Assembly: GCF_042477335.2 (NCBI RefSeq)
Contig: NC_091262.1
Span: 67,814,001-67,878,000, forward strand
Source of the DNA: Ovis canadensis
Taxonomy: Eukaryota; Chordata; Mammalia; Artiodactyla; Bovidae
Direction of reading: 5' to 3'
Length of the DNA stretch: 64,000 nt
The translations under genes and the position numbers were made by a program. This document shows, one piece after another, positions 44,703-56,425 of this stretch. A model generated the notes under the pieces. The model saw only the letters and a program-made list of their open reading frames with translations, was not told the DNA's origin and searched no databases. Position 1 is the first letter of the stretch. Every line of letters starts with the position of its first letter.

Positions 44703-44872
44703 TATGCTGCTGTGCTGTGCTTACTGCTTCAGTCGTGTCTGACCCCAGAAGCTCAAGAATACTGAAGTGGGTAGCCCTTCTCCAAGGGAACTTCCTAATC
44801 CAGGAATCAAGGCAGGGTCTCCCGTATTGCAGGTGGATTCTCCACCAACTGATCTACCTGGGAAGCCAACCC
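44703..44872 (-). mobile_element. Bov-tA SINE, inverted neighbour
   Basis: More diverged Bov-tA in minus orientation, starting 3 bp after the plus copy. It ends with the complement of the tRNA head ('ctacctgggaagcc' near 44,854). The pair can fold back on itself. Confidence 0.85.
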
Positions 44873-45221
44873 ACTTCTACTACATTTTATCAACTAAATA
44901 GTTGCTGAAGATCAAATGAAATAATGTATATGATGTGCTTAGCAGATTTCAAGTATATAGTTAAATAGTAAATACCATTAAATGGTCACCATTATTATAT
45001 CCCTTTCATTGTCATTGTATTAGAGTATACACACCACTTACATGTGGTAGGTAATCCAACATATGCTGTCTATCCATAGAGAACTCCTCAAAGAATAATT
45101 AAGTGCTCTCCTCAGTGCTAGGGATATGATATATAGACCCAGGCAGGCCTCAGCAGTTGAAGAGCCTTGTGAGCTAACTAATAGAAGAAAGAATATTCAT
45201 TATTTGTATTATTTTACTCTT

Positions 45222-45431
45222 TGTGTGTGCTCGGTCAGGTCCACTTTCTGCAGCCCCACGGACTGCAGCCCAACAGGATCCTCTGTCCATGGAATTGTCC
45301 AGACAAGAATACTGGAGTGGATTGCCATTTCCTACTTCAGGGGATCTTCCCAACCCAGAGATCAAACCCATGCCTCTTGCTTCTCCTGCTTGGCAGGTGG
45401 GTTCTCTATCACTAGCACCACCTGGGAAGCT
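45222..45431 (-). mobile_element. Bov-tA SINE
   Basis: Minus-orientation Bov-tA, full body plus the complement of the tRNA-like head ('caccacctgggaagc' near 45,416). Confidence 0.9.
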
Positions 45432-46402
45432 GGCTATCATAATTTTGACAGATATCTGTCATATGAATTGATATAATCTCCCTTACTTACTGAAGAGTAA
45501 TTTAATCTGTGTTGTCACTAACCCACTACTCTACTTAAAGATGGATATCCTAGTGAAATTTGTTTACAGCCTTAATAAGCAATTTATTTTCACACAGGAA
45601 AATGACCAATGACAATAGTCTCACAGATCCTCTAAGAACTGGAATTTGGGGTCCTTGTTCTTTCCTTTGTTCAGGCGTTGGAGCCAAGGGAAGACAGTCC
45701 AGTTTTAAACACTTTTGACTGTGCCTGTGGCGAGGCCTACAGAGTAGTTATCTCTTTAATACAGCGTTTTAGTTAAACTTCTTAATTTTAATAAAATTAT
45801 GAGAAATCTATCCTCCATTTAGTAGATATTTAAGAATAGGAATCTTTCCTCAATCACTATAGAATAGCTCCACTCAAGGATTTTTGCCAGAAGTTATCAG
45901 CTCTATCTGTCTGCCAGAGATGCCCTTGTGGAGCATGGCCTAAAGAAGGTGCAATTCTATTTGGCTCCTGTGTGTGTCATCCAAGAAAAAATCCAGGCTA
46001 CACTATCTGGGCCTTCCATATAATCCTTTTTATTAAATTATGCTTTAGTTTGATGGTTGATCCTACATTGAAAAATGCTAGCAGGAAATCCTGTAAGAAA
46101 ATCTTATTATCCACTCTTTCACTCTATAGCTCTATTATAACAAGTTTGGAATAAATTTTCTCCAGACTTCAAGGCCAGGGCCTCCCCTCAAGAAGTTATG
46201 TCATGTCATCTGAACATGATTCACCCAATTTGTCCTAATTCCAGCTTTGTTTTGACTATTAGGAAACTTAGAATTGATTTGTTGTCCTATCTTGACACAC
46301 AATGAGAAAGTTGGAGCATATGTAGGAATCTATTTACTTTTCCGGTAACCCATTTTATTTTTCTTCCTTATTTCCTTTTACTTTGTCTTTTATGTGTGTG
46401 TA
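45432..46402. other. No gene seen
   Basis: Unnamed sequence; the 60-codon frame at 45,972-46,154 is unsupported. Confidence 0.35.
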
Positions 46403-46595
46403 TACAGTAAAGAATCTGCCTGCAATAAAGGAGACTCATGTTTGATCCCAGGGTCAGGAAAGTCCCCTGGAGAAGGGTATTGCAACCGACTCCAGTATTC
46501 TTGCCTGGAGAATTCCATGGACAGAGGAGCCTGATGGGCTGCGGTCCATGGGGTCTCAAAGGAGTCAGACATGACTGAAGTGACTTAGCACGTAT
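46403..46595 (+). mobile_element. Bov-tA SINE
   Basis: Plus-orientation: worn tRNA head with 'gtttgatcccagggtcagga' near 46,440, Bov-A body, ending at 'gaagtgacttagca' near 46,577. Confidence 0.9.
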
Positions 46596-47688
46596 GTGCA
46601 TGCACACACATACATACTTACATATGTCTATGTATTTTATTCATCATAGTGCATTATAATTTGATTGTCTCTTAGAGCTTAGACGTATTGGAGGAAATGC
46701 CATATTTTTTTAAAGCTATATTATTAATTTACTGGTGGCAAGAAAAAGATTCTGTCATCACATAATTCATTTCTGTTTCCCAGATTCTCACATATATCTG
46801 CCAACAAGCCTTTTCTGGCAGTCCAAATCACCAATCATGACTTCTAAATAATCTGTACTAAGATAATATATCAATATCTAACTAGAATTAGATTGAGGTG
46901 AGTCCTGGGTTACTTATAGTTATTTATAGTACTTACAGTCTCTAAAGTCTTTTTTTTTACCACCATAATCACATCAAATTCTTGCTGTTTTTATCAGAAT
47001 TCAACTGGTATTCTGTCTTGAATGGATGGATCACCTATATCAGCAATGTCTTCATCAATCTGATTTCAAGTATCATTGCTTCCAGAATATTTTCTGTTGC
47101 TAGGCCAGGATCAGCCTGATACCAATCAGTTATCATGATGGTATTTTGGATGGTCCAGTCTACACCTGCCTCACATGTTATGCACTGTACATTTGACCAA
47201 CCTACTGCCTTATGAGAAACAGCTTGTAGAGGCTGATTAATTTCCTCAGCACCTACCTTACCTGGTTCATGCTCTATTCTTCCACATTAGAATGAAATTG
47301 TTAAATGTCTGGCATCCAATCACCACTGCTACCACCCAAATTCAAAAATGTGATATTTACCACCATAGAGCTCTATTGAGAGGTGATAACTGATATTAAG
47401 AAATAACTTGTAATTCCCCTGCAGCCTACTTCAACACTAAATAGAGACTGGATTCCTGATCTTGATAAAAAGATATACCTTTGTTATTAAAATGAAAATG
47501 AAAGGTGAAAAGTGACTAAGTAGAAATGGATTACTTCAATGCATATGTAACTATGAGATATATACGTAATGGTATAAATACATACAGTTATAGTTTTAAA
47601 AGCACACCTTAACATCAACAGTAAGGGGAAAAAATAGTAAACTCATGATATTTCACATAATGTGTTTCCCAAGTTAACATTTGGGTGT
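46596..47688. other. No gene seen
   Basis: About 1.1 kb of unnamed, mostly AT-rich sequence. Confidence 0.35.
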
Positions 47689-48054
47689 ACTGTGGTGTTG
47701 GAGAAGACTCTTGAGAGTCCCTTGGACTGCAAGGAGATCCAACCAGTCCATTCTGAAGGAGATCAGCCCTGGGATTTCTTTGGAAGGAATGATGCTAAAG
47801 CTGAAACTCCAGTACTTTGGCCACCTCATGCGAAGAGTTGACTCATTGGAAAAGACCCTGATGCTGGGAGGGATTGGGGGCAGGAGGAGAAGGGGACGAC
47901 AGAGGATGAGATGGCTGGATGGCATCACTGACTTGATGGACATGAGTTTGGGTGAACTCCGGGAGTTGGTGATGGACAGGGAGGCCTGGCGTGCTTCGAT
48001 TCATGGGGTCACAAAGAGTCGGACACGACTGAGCGATTGAACTGAACTGAACTG
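47689..48054 (+). mobile_element. BovB LINE 3' end, 5'-truncated
   Basis: Only the post-RT region: the 119-residue piece at 47,681-48,040 with [20 protein letters not shown] and [18 protein letters not shown] text is unbroken. It ends in tail pentamers at 48,038-48,054. Confidence 0.94.
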
Positions 48055-48351
48055 AAGCTATAATGTCATGATTTTGGCCAAGACTGTCTACTATATATAA
48101 AACTTTAAAGATTTCACAAAAAAAGAGCAAGGTTCAGCCAACATATTTATGTAATTAAAATGTCTAATAAAAGTAGAAGGCCTTCTAAAAGCCACTGTAT
48201 TACTAATATAACTATGAAAATGACCCATTTCATTTTTAGTCATAAAACAAACTTACACAATGTTAACTATGGAATTTAATTCATCAGGTCCCAGTTCTTT
48301 TATAACAGGACACACCAGAAAGGACCAGAATCTAACATTAGTTCCATTCCC

Positions 48352-48535
48352 TAGTGTAGTTCTTAAGTGTGACCCACAGATCATGTGCTTCAGAGTTATC
48401 TGGGAAGTCTATTTAGAGCACGAATTTATGGCAAACATTCAGACTTCTAGAATTAGAATTTCTGGGGTTTGGATTCTGGAATCTAATTTCTTTCAAAGAT
48501 CTCTTGATTCTAAGTACACTAAAGTTTGAGAATCA
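48352..48535. mobile_element. MER5/MER3-like hAT MITE
   Basis: Begins like 'agttcttaagtgtgacccac' (48,358) and ends 'aaagtttgagaatcac' near 48,519. The ends are the inverted-repeat pattern of small hAT-Charlie MITEs. Subfamily uncertain. Confidence 0.55.
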
Positions 48536-48739
48536 CAGCACCAGGAGAATAAAGATGAAAAGCAGACAGTCTAAGCTACAAGTGGGGAGATTCTTCATAA
48601 CAGGCAATGGATAATATTCAAGGAAGCAGGCCGTGAACAAGATATGTTGGGGTATCTTCCATGAGTGCATCAATGCAATTGGGTTTGAAGGTTTCCTATG
48701 CGCTAGCTATGACAACTGTAAAGTTTTAAAAATCTATAG

Positions 48740-49675
48740 AACCCTCCTACACTGTTGGTAGAATAAATTGGTACAGTCACTATAGAGAAAACTATCCAGA
48801 TTCCTTTAAAAACTAAAAATAGGGACTTTCTTGGTGGTCCAGTGGGTAAGACTGCCTTCCAATGCAAGGGGTGTAGCTTTGACCTTGGTTGGGCAGCTAG
48901 GATCCCACAAATCTCATGACCAAAAACCCAAAACATAAAGAAGCAATATTGTAACAAATTCAATAAAGACTTTAAGAAAAATGATCTTAAAGAAAACCTA
49001 AAAATAGAATTACAACATGATCTTTCAATCCCACTCCTGAGTATACAGCTGGAGAAAACCATAATTTGAAAGAATACATGCACCTCAGTGTTCACTGGAG
49101 CACTATCTACAATAGCCAGGACATGGAAGGAATCTAAACATCTCTCAACAGAGGAATGGGTAAAGAAAATGTGGGTTATATACAGTGGTATATTACTTAG
49201 CCATAAAAGGAATAAAATGATGCCACTTGCAGAAACATAGATGGACCTAGAGACTGTCATACTGAGTGAAGTAAGTCAGGCACACAAAAAAACAATATCA
49301 TTTACCACTTACATGCGGAATCTAAAGAAATGGTACCAATGAACCTATTTACAAAACAGAAGTTGAGATAGAGATGTAGAAAAGAAACTTGTGGTTACCA
49401 GAGGGGAAAGGGGAAGAGGAATAAATTAGGAGATTAGGATTGACATATACATACTACTCTGATTAGAATAAATATTAATAACTAATAAGAACCTACTGAA
49501 TAGCCATAGGGAACTCCATTCAGTACTCTGTAATGACCTATATGGGAATAGAATCTAAAAAGTTAATAAATGTGATGTATAACTGCCTCCTTTTGCTGTA
49601 CAGGAGAAACTAACATAACACTGTAAATCAAAAATATGCCAATGAAAAATAATTTTAAAAAATTCAAAAATAAAG
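48740..49675 (+). mobile_element. L1 3' region, middle layer, split by a CHR SINE
   Basis: Old artiodactyl L1 ORF2 end and 3' UTR: 'ccctcctacactgttggtag' at 48,742, then after the SINE 'gagcactatctacaatagcc' near 49,099. A tail lies near 49,640-49,670. The 185-codon minus-strand frame at 48,703-49,260 runs antisense through both elements and is not a gene. Confidence 0.85.
48823..48992 (+). mobile_element. CHR-2-like SINE, inner layer
   Basis: Starts 'ggactttcttggtggtccag' and ends with 'gcaatattgtaacaaattca' near 48,943 and an A-rich tail. A 15-bp duplication with one mismatch (48,808-48,822 and 48,993-49,007, ending ctaaaaatag) flanks it. Confidence 0.88.
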
Positions 49676-49893
49676 TCTATGGTTCAGTTTCCACAGTCAT
49701 AAAATAAGGATGACAGTCTCTAATTCATAGAGTAATTGGGGAGGATTAAACAATTTAAAACCTGTAAAGCAATGTCCAACGCTCAATATATGTTAAGTCT
49801 TATTGGTCACAGTCTCCTGAGAGAATAAAATCATTGACTCAACTTTGAAAATGCTTATTATCCAATTCTTTGAAACTGAGTATAAGTCATTAT

Positions 49894-50697
49894 TATTGTT
49901 GTTCAGTCGCTAAGTTGTGTTGAATTTTGCAACTTCATGAAGGGCAGCACGCCAAGCTTCCCTGCCCTTCACTATCTCCCAGAGTTTGCTCAAACTCATT
50001 TCCTTTGAGCCAGTGATGTCATCCAACCATCTCATCCTCTATCATCCCCTTGTCCTCCTGACCCCAATCTTTCCCAGCATCATGGTCTTATATTTAGTGT
50101 TAATTTCCTTTAGGGTTGACTGATTTGATCTCCGAGGTATCCAAGGGATTCTCAAGAGTCCTCTCCAACACCACAGTTCAAAAGCATCAATTCTTCGGTG
50201 CTCAGCATTTTTTATGGTCCAGCTCTTACATCCATACATGACTACTGGAAAAAACATAGCTTTGACTAGACAAACCTTTGTTGGCAAAGTGATGTCTCTA
50301 CTTTTTAATATGTTGTCTAGTCTTTTAATTTCCTGGTTACAGTCACTGTCTACATTGATTTTGAAGCCCAAGAAAATAAAATCTGTCACTGTTTCCATTG
50401 TTTCCCCACCTATTTGCCATGAAGTGATCGGACCAGATGCCATGATCTTTGTTTTTTGAATGTTGAGTTTTAAGCCAGTTTTTTCACTCTCTTCATTCAT
50501 CATCATCAAAAGGCTCTTTAGTTCCTCTTCACTTTCTGCCATTAGAGTGGTATCATCTTCATATCTGAGGTTGTTGATATTTCTCCTAACAATCTTGATT
50601 CCAACCTGTGAATCATCCAGCCTGGCATTTTGCATGATGTACTCTATATATTAGTTAAATAAGCAGGGTGACAATATACAGCCTTGACATTCTCCTT
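49894..50697 (-). mobile_element. Older BovB LINE, 197-residue unbroken piece
   Basis: Minus-strand BovB from the tail to RT motif B. The frame at 50,042-50,635 stays open over 197 residues, with RYEDDTTLM (YEDD in place of YADD). An internal deletion removes part of the LLLGRKVMTNLD region. A flanking tcatta repeat (49,888-49,893, 50,698-50,703) may be its duplication. Diverged overall, without the pentamer tail of younger copies. Confidence 0.92.
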
Positions 50698-50703
50698 TCA
50701 TTA

Positions 50704-50991
50704 AAATACAGTAGTTTACACAGAAAAAAAGTCATGAGTATTTTATACAACCTATTTTTGATGATTCCTTGATTAAAAGAAATTCATATACTTTTCTCCT
50801 AAAAAGTAAAAATTATTATTCCCCCAGGGGTTGGCTCAGTTGCAAACTCCCTCCAAAAAATTAACCCAAATCCATGAAATAGAATTTTTATGGGAAAATT
50901 CTAGCACCAAGTAATAGAAACTTCATCAGGCTCGGTGGATAGACCTTTTGAAGTCAAGCCTTTTTCCCAATTCTTCATCACAGTTGCAGCT
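50704..50991. other. No gene seen
   Basis: Short unnamed gap between BovB and a young L1. Confidence 0.3.
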
Positions 50992-51002
50992 TAGAATCTT
51001 TT

Positions 51003-51292
51003 TTTTTTTTTAACTTTTCATTTTTACTTTATTTTACTTTATAATACTGTATTGGTTTTGCCATACATTGACATGAATCCACCACGGGTGTACATGCGAT
51101 CCCAAACATGAACCCCCTCCCACCTCCCTCCCCACAACATCCCTCTGGGTCATCCCCGTGCACCAGCCCCAAGCATGCTGTATCCTGCATCGGACATAGA
51201 CTGGCGATTCAATTCTTACATAATAGTATACATGTTTCAATGCCATTCTCCCAAATCATCCCACCCACTCCCTCTCCCTCTGAGTCCAAAAG
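51003..51292 (-). mobile_element. Young ruminant L1 3' end with target-site duplication
   Basis: Minus-strand version of the same L1 3' UTR seen at 15,215 and 7,312, poly-T first. An 11-bp repeat tagaatctttt lies at 50,992-51,002 and 51,293-51,303. Severely 5'-truncated (~290 bp). Confidence 0.93.
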
Positions 51293-51303
51293 TAGAATCT
51301 TTT

Positions 51304-52370
51304 CTTTTAAAAACTGATCATCTCAAAATCAGAGGGCTTCTGAATAAGATGTTGTCACAGGAATTTCAGTACTTTCTATGACTTATTTCTTCTAAAGAAA
51401 AAATTGATTAGCCCTGGGATAACATTGTATAGGTGGGTCATTCTAAAAGTTCTGAGACCTTATCCATGAATATTATACTGCCATCATTAGCCATATCCTG
51501 GGTTGTTTCTAAGCAAACTTGAGATATGAGATTCATTCTTGACATCATCTTCTCCCTATTTAATATCTTTCTCTCTTGAATCTCTTTCATTTCATTTTCC
51601 TTCTCCATCTGCCTTTCCTAACCTAGATACTATGGTGTTCTCATCTTCCCACAGCTTGCTGTTACATTTTTACCCCACTGGATATTATATGTTCTATACT
51701 ATATTATCTCATGACCCAGTATTTCCAGTCACAGATCTAAAATTATATGCTACCACATTAGAAGGAATGTTGCCAGCTATGTATAACTGAGATTTGGTGG
51801 ACGAATCCTTGTCCCTATAGTTTTCTAATATACTATAAAGACTACTGGTAAAAAAGAATACAGAAAGGTGGAAAAAGCTATTTAAGAGTAGGCAAATTGC
51901 TTAGCAATCATTCATGGCTCAATGTTCTACACCTGCAAAACAAAACTTTGGAAAGAGTAATACACCAGAACCAAAGCTACTTTAACAGATTAATTTTATC
52001 ATGTAGATTTTACCTTTCATTAGTTCCCATTCCTATTCATTTCAAGGACTAGTCATAATTTTGCCATTCCTCTTGAATTCCACACCTCCACTCTGAGTAC
52101 ATGATATTGAAAATCAAGTAAGATATCTGTTGCCTTCCTACTTTCCAGCATTAAAAGGTACCTGTGCTGCTCCTAGCTATTTCTCCTTTCCTGAGTATGA
52201 GGGTAGAACACGTTCTTCCTCCTACTGAAGGCTGATATCTCCATTTGGACTCTGAGTTTATTGTACAATTTTACTCTCTCTTTTCAAATGGCTTCCTCTC
52301 CTTATGCTCACTCTTAAAAATTTCTCCCTTAGTCTTGTATCCATCCTTAACTCCTTTCCCATATATTTCT
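51304..52370. other. No gene seen
   Basis: Unnamed, partly pyrimidine-rich sequence. The frame at 51,539-51,790 may be an old L2 remnant, but I cannot confirm it. Confidence 0.3.
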
Positions 52371-52480
52371 CTTTTTTTAATTTTTATTTTTACTTTATTT
52401 TACTTTACAATACTGTATTGGTTTTGCCATACATTGACATGAATCCACCACGGGTGTACATGCGTTCCCAAACGTGAACA
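52371..52480 (-). mobile_element. Very short young L1 3' end
   Basis: About 110 bp identical in type to the L1 at 51,003, poly-T first ('ttttgccatacattgacatg' near 52,422). A repeat around atttct on both sides (52,365-52,370, 52,480-52,484) hints at the duplication. Confidence 0.88.
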
Positions 52481-52734
52481 TTTCTTTTTTTTCTATCCAA
52501 TTATCTAATTCCCAACATTGTCATGCAATTTGCATCCATCCTCCCATCTTCAAAGTTGAACTTTCTTGGCGATAGTCACATTGCCAAATCCAATGGACTG
52601 AAATTTCTAGCACTTGACTCAATTGATTAGATTTTCCCTCTGAAAATATTGCCCTTCCTTTGCTGCCATAAATAACACCATCCTAAATAAAAGAGATTTA
52701 CTTTCAGTCTCTTTTAATGGATCCTTTCATTCTG

Positions 52735-53145
52735 CTCATGCCTAAAATCCTCTACTCCAGGCCCACTGGGGTTTTCATCTACATTTCTTCCTTTGTGCTT
52801 CAATCTAATCCCACAAGTTTACAAGTATAAATTTGAGCCCCAAATCAGAATCTCTAGCCTCAGATACTTCTGAACTCCACAATCAAATATCTGATAATCT
52901 TTCATTATGTCTACCTTCATATCTTTTTCCCCAATAGTCATGTTTTGATATAAGAAACTGCTATCTCTGCTATCAATCACACCAGAAATCTGGGAATCAT
53001 TTTTGAACCCTCGTATGTTGTCATTTCCCATATCTTCAGAGTACTAAGTCTTGTCAGTATATATCCCAAGTTATCTCTAATTTATCAACTTCCCTCCAAC
53101 CCTATGAGCTAGCACTGCCTTTGTACAGATTACATCATCTCATCT
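52735..53145 (+). repeat. L2-like or related ancient LINE
   Basis: Worn protein-like, pyrimidine-rich sequence of the kind found in the L2 3' half. No reading frame; family uncertain. Confidence 0.35.
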
Positions 53146-53629
53146 CTTAGGACAGACTTGCTAAAGAACAAAATTTAAAGATTAAGATGATGAATTTTAT
53201 ACAAATATAGAATAATATTTATCAAGGATTTTATTTAATTGACTAATTAATGAGGCAACTGATAAGATGCTGGAATGGGTTCAAAGGAGTTGTCAAAGAA
53301 TCACACTTATATAGGCTAATCAGGAATGCTGAACTGAATTTATAAATAGTTGCAAAACTTTCTCTTTCCACAGCAGGGCGGGAAATTGGTTTTCCTTCCA
53401 CCAGACAGAATTCATTTGCACATCTATGGATAAGAGTCATTTTCATTGCCGTGATCTTCAATTTACAGTTTTAAATAGCTCAGACAATGAAAGATGCAAA
53501 TTCTATAAAATCAAAATTACCCAGAAGAGTGTGCTCTAGACAGCACATACATTTTGATTGAAGACACCTAGTAATGTGTTCGGTTTACTTCAAAGTCTTT
53601 CATAATTTTTTTCTGACAGACTTTAGCAT
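53146..53629. other. No gene seen
   Basis: Unnamed sequence; a 72-codon minus-strand frame at 53,243-53,461 is unsupported. Confidence 0.3.
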
Positions 53630-53965
53630 CTTACTAAAACTAAAGTGTAATAGTATTTCTCTCCTGTTCAAAATTTCTTATGGCTTCCTACCAACCACAG
53701 AATAAAATCCAGTCCCACCTCAACTGGGTAGGATGGCCACAATCATCTCCTGACCTCTACTCACCCCACCCTTACATCTACAGGTACTTCATGCCAGTGG
53801 AAGCAGTACCAAAATTAGTAAGCTTTCCCCAAAACACCTAGCTGTTTCATATTCATCACCTTGCACAGTCCATAACCTCTTCCTAGAATGTGCTTTTAAA
53901 GGGTTATTAATTTCAAAGCCAAGTTCAGAGGCCTTATTTCCCAGGAATGTTCTTGCCTCTCCAAA
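53630..53965 (+). repeat. L2 LINE fragment
   Basis: Follows the L2 3' region in order: 'tcaaaatttcttatggcttc' near 53,669, 'aataaaatccagtcccacct' near 53,701, 'ggaatgttcttgcctctcc' near 53,944. Confidence 0.6.
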
Positions 53966-54074
53966 TAAAATTAATCATTTCCTATCAGTGCAAATTGTTT
54001 TCATGTATGATTTCCCTAATAGACCAAGAACTGCCTTGGGGACAAATATTGAAAATATTTATTGTGTTGCTGTT

Positions 54075-54203
54075 GACGATAGAGACTTTAAAGTCAGATC
54101 TGAGTTCATGTTCTGAATCCATCACCTACTAGCTGAATGACATGGGCAAGTAAGTTAACCTCTCTCTTCCTTAGTTTCTTCACCTGTAAATGGAAGCATT
54201 ATA
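54075..54203 (+). repeat. MIR SINE
   Basis: Clear MIR core: 'cacctactagctgaatgaca' at 54,123, then 'gtaagttaacctctctcttc' and 'cttcacctgtaaatgg'. Confidence 0.65.
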
Positions 54204-54204
54204 G

Positions 54205-54570
54205 CTTTGAGTGCCGGCTTTAAATTAGATGGGGTCCCTTGTGGCTCAGCTAGTAAAGAACCTACCGGCAATTCAGGAAACCTGGGTTTGATCCCTGGGT
54301 TGGGAAGATCCCCTGGAGAAGGAAAAGACTACCCACTCCAGTAGTCTGGCCTGGAGAATTCCATGGACTGTATAGTCCATGGGGTTACAGAGTCGCACAC
54401 AACTTTCACTCCACTTTGAATTAGATTAGCTGTTTGAATACTTGTTCTATAACTTACTAATCCTGTTATCCAAGGCAAACCCCTTTTCCTTTTCCTTCAA
54501 TTCTTCATCTGTAAAATAGCATTGGTAATAATATCTCATAAGGTTGTTGAGAGATGTTAAGATATATAAA
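54205..54570 (+). repeat. Second MIR, split by a Bov-tA
   Basis: MIR pieces at 54,205-54,230 and 54,427-54,570 ('caattcttcatctgtaaaat' near 54,498, 'cataaggttgttgagagatg' near 54,537). Tandem with the MIR just before it. Confidence 0.5.
54231..54413 (+). mobile_element. Bov-tA SINE in MIR, with target-site duplication
   Basis: tRNA-like head with 'gggtttgatccctgggttgg' near 54,284, then the Bov-A body. A 13-bp flanking repeat with one mismatch lies at 54,218-54,230 and 54,414-54,426 (ctttaaattagat and ctttgaattagat). Confidence 0.92.
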
Positions 54571-54575
54571 AAGTG

Positions 54576-54905
54576 TAACAATTAAGTTTTTGTGTCAACT
54601 TAGCTAGGCCACAGTACCTGGATATTTGGTCAAATATCAGTTTGATATCACTCAGAAGGTTATTTTTTAGATGAGATTAACGTTTAAATCAGTAGACTTT
54701 AAGTAAAGCAGACTACTCTTCATAATATGGGTGGGCCTCATCCAATCTGTTGAAAGCATTAGGAGAAAAAGATTCATGTACCGAAAGGGAGATTTCTGTC
54801 TCAATACCGCATTTGGACTTGAGCTGCAACATCAGCTCTTCCCTGAGTCTCCAGCCTATCAAACTGTCCTACAGTTTTCAGATTTGCCAGCCAGTTCCTT
54901 AGTGT
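54576..54905 (+). mobile_element. MLT1-type MaLR LTR (ancient ERVL-related)
   Basis: 'tgtgtcaacttagctaggcc' at 54,592, 'gatgagattaacgtttaaat' near 54,670 and 'gggtgggcctcatccaatct' near 54,729 match the well-known MLT1 LTR. A solitary, 3'-truncated LTR with no viral genes. Confidence 0.75.
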
Positions 54906-55083
54906 AGTTAGTTTTGTTACTAGAGCTCTGGCTTGTTTGTTTGTTTTCATGTAATTATTTTGTTACATGAATTACTATATGCAAAACACTTAGCACAACA
55001 TCTGGAACATAACAAGCAGTCAACAGATTTTGTATAGTATCATTTCCAGGGTCAAACATAGTACCTGGCCAAATAAATATTTG

Positions 55084-55164
55084 GGGAGCCTGGTGGGCTG
55101 TCATCTCTGGGGTCGCACAGAGTTGGACACGACTGAAGCAAAGCAGTAGTAGCAGCAGTTATCT
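55084..55164 (+). mobile_element. Bov-A2 3' fragment
   Basis: 'gggagcctggtgggctgtca' at 55,083, a 'cgcacagagttggacacgac' end near 55,113, and an AGT/AGC trinucleotide tail. Same direction as the next SINE. Confidence 0.85.
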
Positions 55165-55209
55165 GAATGGGCGGATGAATGGATGAAAAAAAGGATAGTA
55201 TTAGGTAAA

Positions 55210-55420
55210 ATGGGGCTAGTGGTAAAGAATCTGCCTGCCAATGCAGGAGATGTAAGAGATACAAGTTCGATCCCTGGGTAGGGAAGATCCCTTGGAGGAG
55301 AGCATGGCAACCCACTCCGGTATTCTTGCCTGGAGAATCCCATGGACAGAGGAGCCTGGCAGACTACAGTCCATAGGGTCACAAAGAGTCAGACACAACT
55401 GAAGTGACCTAGCACACACA
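55210..55420 (+). mobile_element. Bov-tA SINE
   Basis: Head with 'ggggctagtggtaaagaatc' at 55,211 and B box 'gttcgatccctgggta' near 55,264; a full Bov-A body follows. Confidence 0.92.
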
Positions 55421-56133
55421 CATGCACACATCATGTAAAATATAGAAGACACATTAATCTCACATATATTATATATTTTCATGTTAATAATATGATTTAA
55501 ACATGAAATGTGTGATTCTGAATACACTTCTTGTAGAGTACAAGAAACTCAGAGAAAGGGAAAGTGCTTAAGGAAAGACTAACAAGTTTATTGTGTTGGA
55601 AATCTCTTTTGCCATATCACTCAATGAACCTACTTTCACTAGAGTTTCACATACTAAAGCTAATATCAATATAACTTAATTTTTATTTTTCCTCATTCTG
55701 TCTGTTGTTATTGATTGATATCTCTTTGAGGTGTTCTCCTCTTAGATGTCTTTACAACGTGCTTGCCTGGTTCTTCCATTTTTTCAGATATTTCTTGGAG
55801 CAACTGGAAGTCTTTCTCTGTTGATTTGCTTTTTAACTTGTTACACAGGTTTCTTCTCTCACTTCCTTTTTTTCTTCTATTTATACGGTAACATTCTGTT
55901 ATAAAAATCACTTCCGCCATCCCAAAGCAAATACCATAACTTCTCAGGAAAAAAAAGTATTTCTTGTTCACCAGACACAGGAAAACCCCAACTGAGTATT
56001 AAATGAGCTGCCAATTTGTGAAGCACCAACAGCCGTTCTGTGTGTCTTGTGTCACTATAAAATTTGCAATTCTTCATCAAAATCAAAAGTAGCACAATAG
56101 AAAAACTGCCCTTTTGACAAAATCTACCACTAC
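55421..56133. other. No gene seen
   Basis: Unnamed sequence. Two overlapping minus-strand frames (55,708-55,971 and 55,877-56,095) show no domain I recognise. Confidence 0.35.
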
Positions 56134-56425
56134 GTTCGTTGGAAGGACTGATGCTTAAGCTGAAACTCTAGTACTTTGGCCACCTCATGCGAAGAGTTGA
56201 CTCATTGGAAAAGACCCTGATGCTGGGAGGGATTGGGGGCAGGAGGAGAAGGGGACGACAGAGGATAAGATGGCTGGATGGCATCACCGATTCAATGGAT
56301 GTGAGTTTGAGTGAACTCCGGGAGTTGGTGATGGACAGGGAGGCCTGGCATGCTGCGATTCATGGGGTCGCAAAGAGTCGGACACAACTGAGCCACTGAA
56401 ATGAACTGAACTGAACTGAACTGAT
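56134..56425 (+). mobile_element. BovB LINE 3' end, 5'-truncated
   Basis: The last ~290 bp of BovB, including [15 protein letters not shown] (56,187 on) and the tail. A 7-bp repeat ccactac lies at 56,127-56,133 and 56,426-56,432. Confidence 0.94.

Larger units (their letters stand above)
44345..45000 (+). repeat. MIR SINE split by a Bov-tA inverted pair
   Basis: MIR 5' and core pieces at 44,345-44,480 ('cttcagtttctatagctgta' near 44,441) and the MIR 3' piece at 44,895-45,000 ('gatgtgcttagcagatttca' near 44,933). The two Bov-tA elements sit between them. Confidence 0.5.
48680..49805 (+). repeat. MIR SINE, outer layer of a three-layer nest
   Basis: The MIR left half lies at about 48,680-48,739 ('cgctagctatgacaactgta' near 48,701). 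The right half lies at 49,683-49,805 ('ggttcagtttccacagtcat' at 49,681). The L1 at 48,740-49,675 separates them, with a 7-bp tctatag/tctatgg repeat. Confidence 0.5.

Noticed and set aside
48703-49260. 185-codon minus-strand frame
   Set aside because: Runs antisense through an L1 and a CHR SINE; no domain.
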